This document shows positions 1 to 4,725 of a stretch of 13,193 nt of DNA, one piece after another. The notes beneath the pieces are model-generated. The model made no database searches and was not told the origin of the DNA. It was given only the letters and a program-made list of their open reading frames with translations. Made by a program: the position numbers and the translations under genes. The first letter of the stretch is position 1. Every line of letters begins with the position of its first letter. Origin of the DNA: Clostridiales bacterium UBA929 (lineage in GTDB: Bacteria > Bacillota > Clostridia > Oscillospirales > UBA929); contig DBDP01000100.1 of NCBI GenBank assembly GCA_002293625.1, positions 1 through 13,193 of the forward strand, read 5' to 3'.

Positions 1-818
1 CCTCCATATGTGATATTGTGTTTTTGGGTGAGTGCTTTCATCTCTTGCCGGAACGCCGCGGTGGTGTCGTAGAAAATGACCTTGATTGTTTTGGTTTCTT
101 CGGCGGGCGGCGGCGGCACGGGCGCGGGCGGTGATACGGGCGGGTGTTCGGGTTCGGTTCGGCTGGGTTCGGCGGGTGTTTCCTTCATCTTTTCCAACGC
201 GAGGGCTTGCGCCTCTAGGTATTGCTTCTTCTCCAGCGCCGCGCCCATGCTGAGGGTTGCCAAGTATACGGACAGCACCTCCGCCTCGTAGGGGAGCCGC
301 ATCGCGCGGATAACCTTGATTTCGCTCTTCGTCCGGGCGATCACCGTCTCAATCTCTTTTTGGACGGAATCAAGGCTTGTCCCGGCGTTCGCCCATTTCT
401 CCGGCAGAATGCGGCCGAGGGGCAGCAGTTCAACAAGCTCCCCGATATGTGCCGTGTAGTGCGCTTCTATCGCCGCGTATTTCTCGTTACGTTTCTGTTC
501 CTCAAACCCCTTGATCTGCGCGTCTATGGCGGTTATGGGCTTTTGGATCATGCCGACAATCTCTTTGATCCTGACCTCGAAGTCTTCATACGGCGCGAGG
601 CAGGTCTTCTTGACACTCTTCCGCTTGTCCTCAATCGCGTCTTTCAGCTTGTTCAACGCGGCGCGGTCTTTCTTTGCCGCCTGTATAGCGTCCGCTGTGA
701 CGACAAGACCGGTATATCGCGTGAGCTGCTCCGCGAGCTGCGTTTTCAGTTCGTCGTAGTTGAACGCGATTTCCGGCGGCATGGCGCGGGCTAGGTCGGT
801 AGATAGTCTGATTTCCAT
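1..818 (-). CDS. DUF1351 phage protein (3' end cut by window edge)
   Basis: The frame is open from an ATG at 818 to the window edge (272 codons), with AGGAGG at 829-824 five bases before the start. I recognise the DUF1351 family, which in phages of Gram-positive bacteria is encoded with recombination genes; its biochemical role is unknown to me. The N-terminal two thirds are charged and helical, including a Lys-rich stretch near residues 65-75 (KDAIEDKRKSVKK), consistent with a coiled coil. A Pro/Glu-rich linker follows at about residues 212-240, then a short C-terminal block with IKVIFYDTTAAF, probably a small folded domain. The protein should end soon after the window edge. It follows yqaJ across repeat copy A, so both are probably co-transcribed from the early promoter. 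Confidence 0.85.
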   Translation of the reverse strand, partial: MEIRLSTDLARAMPPEIAFNYDELKTQLAEQLTRYTGLVVTADAIQAAKKDRAALNKLKDAIEDKRKSVKKTCLAPYEDFEVRIKEIVGMIQKPITAIDAQIKGFEEQKRNEKYAAIEAHYTAHIGELVELLPLGRILPEKWANAGTSLDSVQKEIETVIARTKSEIKVIRAMRLPYEAEVLSVYLATLSMGAALEKKQYLEAQALALEKMKETPAEPSRTEPEHPPVSPPAPVPPPPAEETKTIKVIFYDTTAAFRQEMKALTQKHNITYG

Positions 819-834
819 ATGTTCCTCCTTATAT

Positions 835-946
835 GGCATGTTGAAAATTGCCCGCTCCGGCTTTCGACACCGCGGCATAGCCGCCTGCTCTCAAGCGCTT
901 CGCTCGTTCGCCTTTGGCGAACACGCAATTTTGCAACACTTCGTTT
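835..946. repeat. Dispersed palindromic repeat, copy A (inside prophage)
   Basis: The copy fills the gap between the yqaJ stop codon and the ribosome site of the DUF1351 gene. Its outer arms are TGTTGAAAATTGC (839-851) and GCAATTTTGCAACA (925-938), with one extra base in the right arm. Inside are GCGGC/GCCGC (872-876/880-884) around ATA and a perfect GTTCGCC/GGCGAAC stem (906-912/916-922) around TTT. The stems correspond to those of copies B and C with compensatory base changes. The right end continues as ACTTCGTTT, shared with copy C. Confidence 0.85.
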
Positions 947-1574
947 ATATTGGCGGCAGCTTTATATTTGGCCGCCGGTCTTGTGTGACGCATTCCCAAA
1001 AGGCAATTTCCTCTTTCAGCAGAGCGTCCATGTCCTCGGTTACGTCCGAACGGTTGATGCGGTAATGGCGGGTCGTGATGTTGAGGTCGCCGCCGGTTCG
1101 GTAGCGGATTTGCGCTTTGAGGATCGCGAAGGTATAGCCGGTGGCGAGAAGCTGGTGCAGGACTTGAATGTAATAGTGCTGCGGTATACGTCCGTCCCAT
1201 TGCGCCCACTGGCCGGGGTTCATGATCTCCGTGGTTTTGATTTCAAGGACGCCCTCATTCCCGGCACGATCCCGCAGTTCGCCGTCCAGCGTGGCGAAGA
1301 TGAAGGGATAATCGGGGTTACGGATGATTTGAAACGATTCATAGTGCGTCGTGTACTCCGGGAAGTCCAGCGCGAACAGCTCGATCAAGTAGGGTTCCGC
1401 CGCTTTGCCGTACTTCACAAATGGGCTTGCCGATATATCCGGCGGGGTGGCGCGGCGGGTCTTGATCTCCCAAAGCCGCTCATTTGAGGTGTGGGGCGAC
1501 ATGCCCATCACGGCGGCGGCTTCCGACGCGCCGATGCCACTATAACGTTCCTCCAGCCATTGCGCCTCTGTCAC
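945..1574 (-). CDS. yqaJ: YqaJ-family viral recombinase nuclease
   Basis: The 209-residue product matches the YqaJ domain, a lambda-exonuclease-like PD-(D/E)xK nuclease that in phages resects DNA ends for an annealing protein such as RecT. Visible active-site residues are E60 (GKAAEPYL), D97 (ATLDGEL), E111 and K113 (LEIKTT), and a Gln-rich helix at 132-141 (PQHYYIQVLHQ). The N-terminal GIGASEAAAVMGMSP block is typical. The protein stops soon after the core domain and is shorter than many relatives, which carry a C-terminal extension. The start is GTG at 1574, with GGAGG eight bases upstream; no better ATG is nearby. It overlaps the stop of the preceding 40-codon ORF as GTGA, suggesting coupled translation. 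Its stop lies against repeat copy A. Confidence 0.9.
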   Translation of the reverse strand: MTEAQWLEERYSGIGASEAAAVMGMSPHTSNERLWEIKTRRATPPDISASPFVKYGKAAEPYLIELFALDFPEYTTHYESFQIIRNPDYPFIFATLDGELRDRAGNEGVLEIKTTEIMNPGQWAQWDGRIPQHYYIQVLHQLLATGYTFAILKAQIRYRTGGDLNITTRHYRINRSDVTEDMDALLKEEIAFWECVTQDRRPNIKLPPI

Positions 1575-1693
1575 CGCTCACACCTCCAGTCCTCATAGTC
1601 CCTGTCCGCCTCATCCCGCCGGCGTTCGTCCTCCCGCTCCGGGTCGATGGGTTCCGGCGGCTCTATGGGGCGGTCTGGGAAGTGGTAAGTCAT
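1571..1693 (-). CDS. Small acidic/basic ORF (40 aa) coupled to yqaJ
   Basis: This ORF starts at ATG 1693, with GGAGA seven bases upstream, and ends in TGA overlapping the GTG start of yqaJ by four bases (GTGA). The product begins MTYHFPDRPIEPPEPIDPE and continues with alternating Asp/Glu and Arg, so it is highly charged with a Pro-rich start and no membrane segment. I do not recognise a family. The good ribosome site and the coupled stop/start support translation. It could be a genuine tiny phage protein or mainly a device that sets the translation level of yqaJ. Confidence 0.6.
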   Translation of the reverse strand: MTYHFPDRPIEPPEPIDPEREDERRRDEADRDYEDWRCER

Positions 1694-1731
1694 CGGATCA
1701 TCTCCAAAAAGAATCTATATACGGTATTCGC

Positions 1732-1761
1732 TTGACATAACACCTCTATATGTTGTATAAT
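1732..1761 (+). promoter_or_regulatory. Sigma-A promoter for the 44-aa basic protein
   Basis: TTGACA at 1732-1737 and TATAAT at 1756-1761 are both perfect consensus hexamers with an 18-bp spacer. Transcription should start near 1768. The promoter points against the minus-strand early operon and serves only the short gene before the terminator at 1939-1972. Confidence 0.85.
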
Positions 1762-1791
1762 ATCGCTATTATCAATGAAAGGGGGATAGTC

Positions 1792-1926
1792 ATGGGAAAG
1801 AACGTTGTGCGTACATCAAAACGAGCGGCAACAACTTCAAGCAAAGTGCTTAGGGATGGTCGCTACAGCAAAGCAGCGAAAACGGCAGCGGGAAGCGCGT
1901 TGAGCAACAGAAAAGCAAAAAGTTAA
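1792..1926 (+). CDS. Small basic Ala/Ser/Lys-rich protein (44 aa)
   Basis: The ORF has an ATG at 1792, a GGGGG ribosome site six bases upstream, its own consensus promoter and its own terminator, so it is an autonomous unit on the strand opposite to its neighbours. The product begins MGKNVVRTSKRAATTSSKV, then LRDGRYSKAAKTAAGSALS and a basic tail. It has no acidic residues except one Asp. From memory, short proteins with an LRDG...K.AAGSALS pattern occur on many mobile elements without an assigned function; I could not check this. The composition suggests nucleic-acid binding or a disordered peptide, but that is inference. It fits the definition of a moron gene (an independently expressed insertion in a phage genome). 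Confidence 0.75.
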   Translation: MGKNVVRTSKRAATTSSKVLRDGRYSKAAKTAAGSALSNRKAKS

Positions 1927-1938
1927 TAGCGAGTTCCC

Positions 1939-1972
1939 AAAACGTTCCGTCTTACCCACGGGGCGTTTTCTT
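1939..1972 (+). terminator. Intrinsic terminator of the 44-aa gene
   Basis: AAAACGTTCC (1939-1948) pairs with GGGGCGTTTT (1960-1969) as a ten-pair stem including two G-U pairs, followed by CTT. It lies 12 bp past the stop codon. The stop codon of the convergent minus-strand HExxH gene sits in its loop, so the last codons of that gene are the left-hand end of the same structure. Confidence 0.75.
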
Positions 1973-2263
1973 GAACGGAGAGCGGTTTGTATCCAGTGCG
2001 CCGCAGTCGCGCAAGGTTTGATATAATGCCAAAGCAAGATTGTCTACCAGCTTTTCGTCCTGACTGGCTTCTTCCTGCCCCAGCTCATACAATGCGGCAT
2101 GGATGATTTCATGAAGCAGCGCTCGGTTATATGAATCCGGCGGCAATCCTGCGTCTATGCTGATTTTCAATGAATCGAAAGAACAATTGCCGCTCTCGCC
2201 GTGCTCAAGTATCACGTTGCTTTCTTCAACGGTGTACCTCATGCCTAAGATGCTGATCTTCAT
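1952..2263 (-). CDS. Small HExxH putative zinc-peptidase-like phage protein
   Basis: The 103-residue protein has an HEIIH motif at residues 51-55 within LLHEIIHAALYELG, the zinc-binding helix of gluzincin-type metallopeptidases. A candidate third ligand is E70 or a neighbouring acidic residue in SQDEKLVDNLALAL. The short beta-rich N-terminus followed by one HExxH helix and a second helix resembles a class of small proteins common in early regions of clostridial phages, related in motif to ImmA or SprT-like proteins. Substrate and function are unknown. The start is ATG 2263, after a purine-rich GGAGAGG tract. It lies in the early operon direction and ends inside the convergent terminator. It is distinct from the ImmA homologue at 3825-4259. 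Confidence 0.75.
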   Translation of the reverse strand: MKISILGMRYTVEESNVILEHGESGNCSFDSLKISIDAGLPPDSYNRALLHEIIHAALYELGQEEASQDEKLVDNLALALYQTLRDCGALDTNRSPFKKTPRG

Positions 2264-2290
2264 TTGCGCCTCACCTCTCCAAAAAAGTAT

Positions 2291-2319
2291 TTGACAAGAT
2301 TATGCGAGAGGGGTATACT
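2291..2319 (+). promoter_or_regulatory. Sigma-A promoter of a short RNA
   Basis: TTGACA at 2291-2296 and TATACT at 2314-2319 are separated by 17 bp. The expected start is near 2326, only about 20 nt before an intrinsic terminator. Confidence 0.8.
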
Positions 2320-2325
2320 GAGATT

Positions 2326-2375
2326 GCATTATGTATGACCCCTTGCCGTCCGTTACCGCGGACGGCGCTTTTTTG
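2326..2375 (+). ncRNA. Predicted short (~50 nt) RNA antisense to an early gene 3' end
   Basis: A near-consensus promoter and a strong intrinsic terminator enclose only about 50 nt. The transcript would be complementary to the last codons (2353-2375) of the minus-strand membrane-protein gene. An ATG at 2331 opens a frame that runs through the terminator, but it has no ribosome site and would lie about 5 nt from the RNA end, so a coding role is unlikely. The layout resembles OOP RNA of phage lambda, a short antisense RNA over the 3' end of cII. The resemblance is in organisation only; the ends are predicted. Confidence 0.55.
2345..2374 (+). terminator. Strong intrinsic terminator of the short RNA
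   Basis: GCCGTCCG (2345-2352) and CGGACGGC (2359-2366) form a perfect 8-bp stem with loop TTACCG, followed by GC and six T residues (2369-2374). The stop codon of the convergent minus-strand ORF lies in the loop, the same arrangement as at 1939-1972. Confidence 0.9.
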
Positions 2376-2631
2376 TCCACATCGCGACGCACAGCCGGAA
2401 GCGTGTTCCGAATTGGTAACGCCGCCATGCCTCCGCAAAACGGATTGCCTGTCCCGCCGCCCATACCAACCGGTGCGCAACCCATAGCCGGAGCCATCCG
2501 CACTTCTTGCGCCGTCTGTTCCGCCGCCAGCGCTTCAAGTCATCCCAAAACGCGCCGACAAGGACGATCAGAGCGCCGAATGCGAAGAACGCGAGGCACA
2601 GCCATAAGCCGCTTATGTACGATTCGTCCAT
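2353..2631 (-). CDS. Small membrane protein of the early module, family not recognised
   Basis: The 92-residue frame has one clear membrane segment at about residues 8-27 (GLWLCLAFFAFGALIVLVG) followed by a strongly basic region (KRWRRNRRRKK) and a Trp/Arg-rich C-terminus, predicting an N-out, C-in single-pass protein. The ATG at 2631 is preferred because AAAGGG lies eight bases upstream; a GTG at 2640 overlapping the previous stop as GTGA is the alternative. The stop falls in the loop of the opposing terminator. A second open frame on the same strand (2300-2503) overlaps the 3' half, so the end of this protein is less certain than its beginning. No function can be assigned. Confidence 0.5.
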   Translation of the reverse strand: MDESYISGLWLCLAFFAFGALIVLVGAFWDDLKRWRRNRRRKKCGWLRLWVAHRLVWAAGQAIRFAEAWRRYQFGTRFRLCVAMWTKKRRPR

Positions 2632-2636
2632 TGGGA

Positions 2637-2948
2637 TCACCCTTTCTTTAGTGAAGCGTAGTAGTTCTCCCGGTGCTGCCGCATAATCTCTTTGAATACG
2701 GCTTTTGTTTCCGCGTCGGTCATGGGGCGGCTCACGCTGCGCCGACGGGGCGCTCTTGCTGCGGCTGTCGCCCGTTCTATTTCAGCTTTTCCGCGTTCCT
2801 TGAAGTCTTCCAAGTCGCGGACGTCGAACTTCCAGCGCCAGCCGATTTTGAAGCCCCGCACCTCGCCGTCTCGCTGTAGCTTCATCAGCGTATCCACGCA
2901 GATACCGAGATACTCGGCGGCTTCTCTTGAATAAAGCGGCGGTTGCAT
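2637..2948 (-). CDS. Excisionase-type HTH (MerR/HTH_17-like) protein
   Basis: The 103-residue product opens with a winged-helix core of the excisionase family at residues 5-52: YSREAAEYLGICVDTLMKLQ, then a wing around GEVRGFKIGWRWKFDVRDLEDF. A charged helical linker with an Arg-rich patch (RAPRRRSV) follows, then a C-terminal helix. Such proteins bind DNA at att sites to favour excision, or act as phage transcription regulators. The start is ATG 2948, with AAAGGAGG eight bases upstream. It is the second gene behind the early promoter, so it would be made when the repressor is removed, which suits an excisionase. Its distance from the integrase does not prove or exclude that role. Confidence 0.8.
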   Translation of the reverse strand: MQPPLYSREAAEYLGICVDTLMKLQRDGEVRGFKIGWRWKFDVRDLEDFKERGKAEIERATAAARAPRRRSVSRPMTDAETKAVFKEIMRQHRENYYASLKKG

Positions 2949-3011
2949 AGATTGCGCCTCCTTTGCCTGTGATGTATGGGGTTACCCCTGTGTCTCTATG
3001 TACCCCGCCCG

Positions 3012-3200
3012 TTACGCCGTTTCTCGGTACAGCTCGTCCACCGTGACGCCCAGCACGTCGGCGATTCGTTTCAGCGTTTCGGCGCTGGGTTTTTTAAGAC
3101 CGCGCTCCACTTGGGAAATCATGTTCATCGTTACGCCCACGCGGTCGCCAAGTTCTTTTTCGGTCAGTCCGACGTCCTCGCGCAGGTGTCTGATCTTCAT
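3012..3200 (-). CDS. Cro-like XRE-family HTH regulator
   Basis: The 62-residue protein is almost entirely a five-helix XRE/Cro/CI HTH domain: LREDVGLTEKELGDRVGV contains helix 2, TMNMISQVERG the recognition helix, and KPSAETLKRIADVLGVTV the last helices. It is the first gene downstream of the minus-strand promoter at 3365-3393 and is divergent from the repressor, the position of cro. The ATG at 3200 is chosen because the HTH family begins there. The frame stays open to ATG 3323, and a TTG at about 3212 has a better-spaced GGCGG, so a start somewhat upstream is possible. It probably competes with the repressor for the operators at 3370-3417. Confidence 0.75.
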   Translation of the reverse strand: MKIRHLREDVGLTEKELGDRVGVTMNMISQVERGLKKPSAETLKRIADVLGVTVDELYRETA

Positions 3201-3262
3201 TCCGTCAATCAATTTCCTCACCGCCTTTGTAAAAAAATTTTTTAAATGGTTTACATAAGTTT

Positions 3263-3291
3263 TTGACATGCTGTTGCGGATGGTGTAGAAT
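3263..3291 (+). promoter_or_regulatory. Candidate rightward promoter toward the repressor
   Basis: TTGACA (3263-3268) and TAGAAT (3286-3291) are separated by 17 bp. RNA from here would begin near 3298 and run through the operators and the inverted repeat to the repressor at 3491, a leader of about 190 nt. It faces the minus-strand early promoter, so the two transcripts would overlap by about 60 bp. It is the best-scoring plus-strand promoter by eye before the repressor; a nearer one could exist around TACAAT at 3463-3468 but has no good -35. Confidence 0.5.
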
Positions 3292-3364
3292 GGTGTCGCC
3301 TCGGATATTTCCTCTGCGCTCATGGCGTTTTTCCGAGGGATTACTGCGCCTGTGGGATGAACCT

Positions 3365-3393
3365 AGTATATTCCCGATTTTTCGGAATGTCAA
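3365..3393 (-). promoter_or_regulatory. Early (PR-like) promoter of the minus-strand module
   Basis: On the minus strand TTGACA (3393-3388) and TATACT (3370-3365) are separated by exactly 17 bp. The spacer is almost completely occupied by the operator at 3370-3388, so a bound repressor would block polymerase directly. The start is predicted near 3358, driving the Cro-like gene and, presumably, the genes beyond. Confidence 0.85.
3370..3388. promoter_or_regulatory. Operator O1 (repressor/Cro site)
   Basis: ATTCCCGATTTTTCGGAAT is an imperfect palindrome with ATTCC...GGAAT ends. It lies between the -35 and -10 of the early promoter and shares its right 13 bases (GATTTTTCGGAAT) with O2. Assignment to the repressor is inferred from position. 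Confidence 0.7.
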
Positions 3394-3399
3394 TCTATT

Positions 3400-3417
3400 A
3401 TTCTGATTTTTCGGAAT
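3400..3417. promoter_or_regulatory. Operator O2 (repressor/Cro site)
   Basis: ATTCTGATTTTTCGGAAT repeats O1, with one base fewer in the left arm. The centres of O1 and O2 are about 30 bp apart, close to three helical turns, so dimers on both sites would face the same side of the DNA. Confidence 0.65.
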
Positions 3418-3418
3418 A

Positions 3419-3458
3419 TTGTGCATGTTGAATAGATTTCGTTGTTCAACATGCACAA
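3419..3458. repeat. Perfect 14-bp inverted repeat upstream of the repressor
   Basis: TTGTGCATGTTGAA (3419-3432) and TTCAACATGCACAA (3445-3458) are exact reverse complements around a 12-base spacer. It could be a third, differently shaped operator or a hairpin in the repressor leader RNA. Its sequence is unrelated to O1 and O2. Confidence 0.8.
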
Positions 3459-3490
3459 CAGTTACAATCAAAACGAAAGGGGTCAGTTAG

Positions 3491-3838
3491 GTGGGATTTC
3501 TAGACAGGGTTTTGCTTTTGGTTAAGCAAAAACAGATCAGCAAAAACAAGCTCCTCACGGAGCTTGGATTGGGCAAAAACTCATTTGTTGATTGGGCGGA
3601 AAATGGGAATATACCAAGCGGAGCAACGCTCGAAAAGATCGCCGATTACTTTAATGTCTCAATAGACTACCTTATCGGTCGCACCGATAACCCCACCCCC
3701 GGCGAACCCGCCCTGGAAACCGAAACCCTCAAATTTGCCTTGTTCGGCACAACGGACATCACGGACGAGGTAATGGACGACGTACGGCGGTATGCCGAAT
3801 TTGTTGCGCAAAGGAAGAAAGAACGTGGAGCGCCTTGA
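3491..3838 (+). CDS. ImmR-like XRE-family phage repressor
   Basis: The 115-residue protein has an N-terminal XRE HTH domain (residues about 5-62): ISKNKLLTELGLGKNSFVDW includes the recognition region, and LEKIADYFNVSIDYLIGRTD closes the domain in the manner of many Bacillota repressors. A Pro-rich linker (NPTPGEPALE) leads to a short helical C-terminal part with no self-cleaving LexA/CI peptidase. This architecture plus the adjacent metallopeptidase matches the ImmR/ImmA type of immunity control known from ICEBs1 and related phages, in which the peptidase cleaves the repressor. The start is GTG at 3491 with AAAGGGG eight bases upstream. It overlaps the next gene. Confidence 0.88.
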   Translation: MGFLDRVLLLVKQKQISKNKLLTELGLGKNSFVDWAENGNIPSGATLEKIADYFNVSIDYLIGRTDNPTPGEPALETETLKFALFGTTDITDEVMDDVRRYAEFVAQRKKERGAP

Positions 3839-4259
3839 TATGCTTTATGAGATTGCAGAGGAACACGGCATCACCGTTGACAGCGTTTGCCTGAACGCCA
3901 CACCCTCACTCTCTTATAAAGACAGCACCGGGGATTGCTTTGTCGCTCTCGACCCCATGCAGATGGACACCCGCGCGGACGAATGCGTTAGACTTGCCCA
4001 CGAGGTCGGGCATTGCATGAAGAACGCGTTTTATATTCAGCACTCACCCGTGGACGACCGGCGGAAGTGCGAGTACCGGGCAGACAAGTGGGCGGTAATG
4101 ACCGTCCTGCCGCCGGAACTGTTGAGCGAGGCTTTTTCCGATGGGCGTACCGAACTATGGGAAGTGGCGGAATGGCTAGACTTGCCGGAGACGTTTGTTG
4201 AAAAGGCAATACATATTTACTCGCGGCAGGGATTACTGCCCAAGCAACTGGTTTGCTGA
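3825..4259 (+). CDS. immA: ImmA/IrrE-family metallopeptidase (anti-repressor)
   Basis: The 144-residue product has the family zinc motif HEVGH at residues 59-63 (CVRLAHEVGHCMKNAF) and the downstream EYRADKWA helix whose Glu (about residue 83) is the expected third ligand. In ICEBs1-like systems ImmA degrades the cognate repressor when activated, allowing induction; here the same partnership is inferred because the gene overlaps the repressor end by 14 bp. The GTG at 3825 gives the usual short N-terminus (ERLDMLYEIAEEHG). An ATG at 3840 with GGAG upstream is an alternative, and an ATG at 3792 would embed more of the repressor gene. The C-terminal part is a small helical domain (LWEVAEWLDLPETFVEKA). 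Confidence 0.9.
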   Translation: MERLDMLYEIAEEHGITVDSVCLNATPSLSYKDSTGDCFVALDPMQMDTRADECVRLAHEVGHCMKNAFYIQHSPVDDRRKCEYRADKWAVMTVLPPELLSEAFSDGRTELWEVAEWLDLPETFVEKAIHIYSRQGLLPKQLVC

Positions 4260-4328
4260 AGCTGTACGAATTTTGTAAAGAACAGACTTTCTATATAACC
4301 TGAATACAGAACCGGAAGGGTGGCAGCG

Positions 4329-4712
4329 TTGGAACCCGTAATGAATGGTTTTTTAGAGAAGGAAGCGAATTTCTTACAAGCTCTCAACGAGAAGATGAAG
4401 ATGACCGACTTGAACACGGCATCGCTTAGTATTCGACGCATGGCGGATAGAACACTCAACGTTTGCTTTAATGGTTATCAGATCGGACGCATCAAATTGG
4501 CTGGCAGGGCTACAAAAATGCAATGCCTTGTTCGTGGCGTAGAGTGGCTAGAGAACGAGCCCTTCGATACCTACTTAAAACGCCAAAGCGATTGGGTTGA
4601 TTTGGCGTCTTACTACAAATACACCCAAAGCGTTCCCTTGTGGGAGCCTACGCCGCTCCCTTTCGATGAGTGGAAAAAGCAAAAAGCCGGCACAACCCCA
4701 TTTGAAACGTAA
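4329..4712 (+). CDS. Conserved-looking lysogeny-module protein of unknown function
   Basis: The ORF encodes about 127 residues and I cannot name its family with confidence. It has a charged helical N-terminus (FLEKEANFLQALNEKMKM), a central beta-rich part (LNVCFNGYQIGRIKLAG) that looks like a small sheet, then a helical segment and an acidic, Trp-containing C-terminus (RQSDWVDLASYYK). No signal peptide, membrane segment or catalytic motif is visible. A TTG at 4329 has GGAAGGG eight bases upstream; GTG 4320 touches that ribosome site and ATG 4341 is further away, so the start is uncertain. It lies between immA and the membrane-protein gene. Accessory genes for superinfection exclusion or host interaction often sit in this place, but that is only positional. 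Confidence 0.7.
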   Translation: MEPVMNGFLEKEANFLQALNEKMKMTDLNTASLSIRRMADRTLNVCFNGYQIGRIKLAGRATKMQCLVRGVEWLENEPFDTYLKRQSDWVDLASYYKYTQSVPLWEPTPLPFDEWKKQKAGTTPFET

Positions 4713-4725
4713 GGAGGCAGAACCG

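Noticed and set aside
222..794. 190-codon plus-strand open frame and others over 76-1065
   Set aside because: They lie opposite the DUF1351 gene, which has a strong ribosome site and a family match; the plus frames have neither.
829..1209. 126-codon minus-strand frame
   Set aside because: It is a different frame of yqaJ and runs into repeat copy A; no ribosome site or recognisable domain.
1837..2037. 66-codon minus-strand frame opposite the 44-residue gene
   Set aside because: It crosses the terminator and overlaps the end of the HExxH gene without a ribosome site; the plus-strand gene has promoter, ribosome site and terminator.
2331..2651. 106-codon plus-strand frame starting just after the promoter at 2291-2319
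   Set aside because: It reads through a strong terminator after ten codons, lacks a ribosome site and lies opposite the membrane-protein and HTH genes.
3205..3471. 88-codon minus-strand frame across the immunity region
   Set aside because: It covers promoter, operators and inverted repeat, and its start has no ribosome site.
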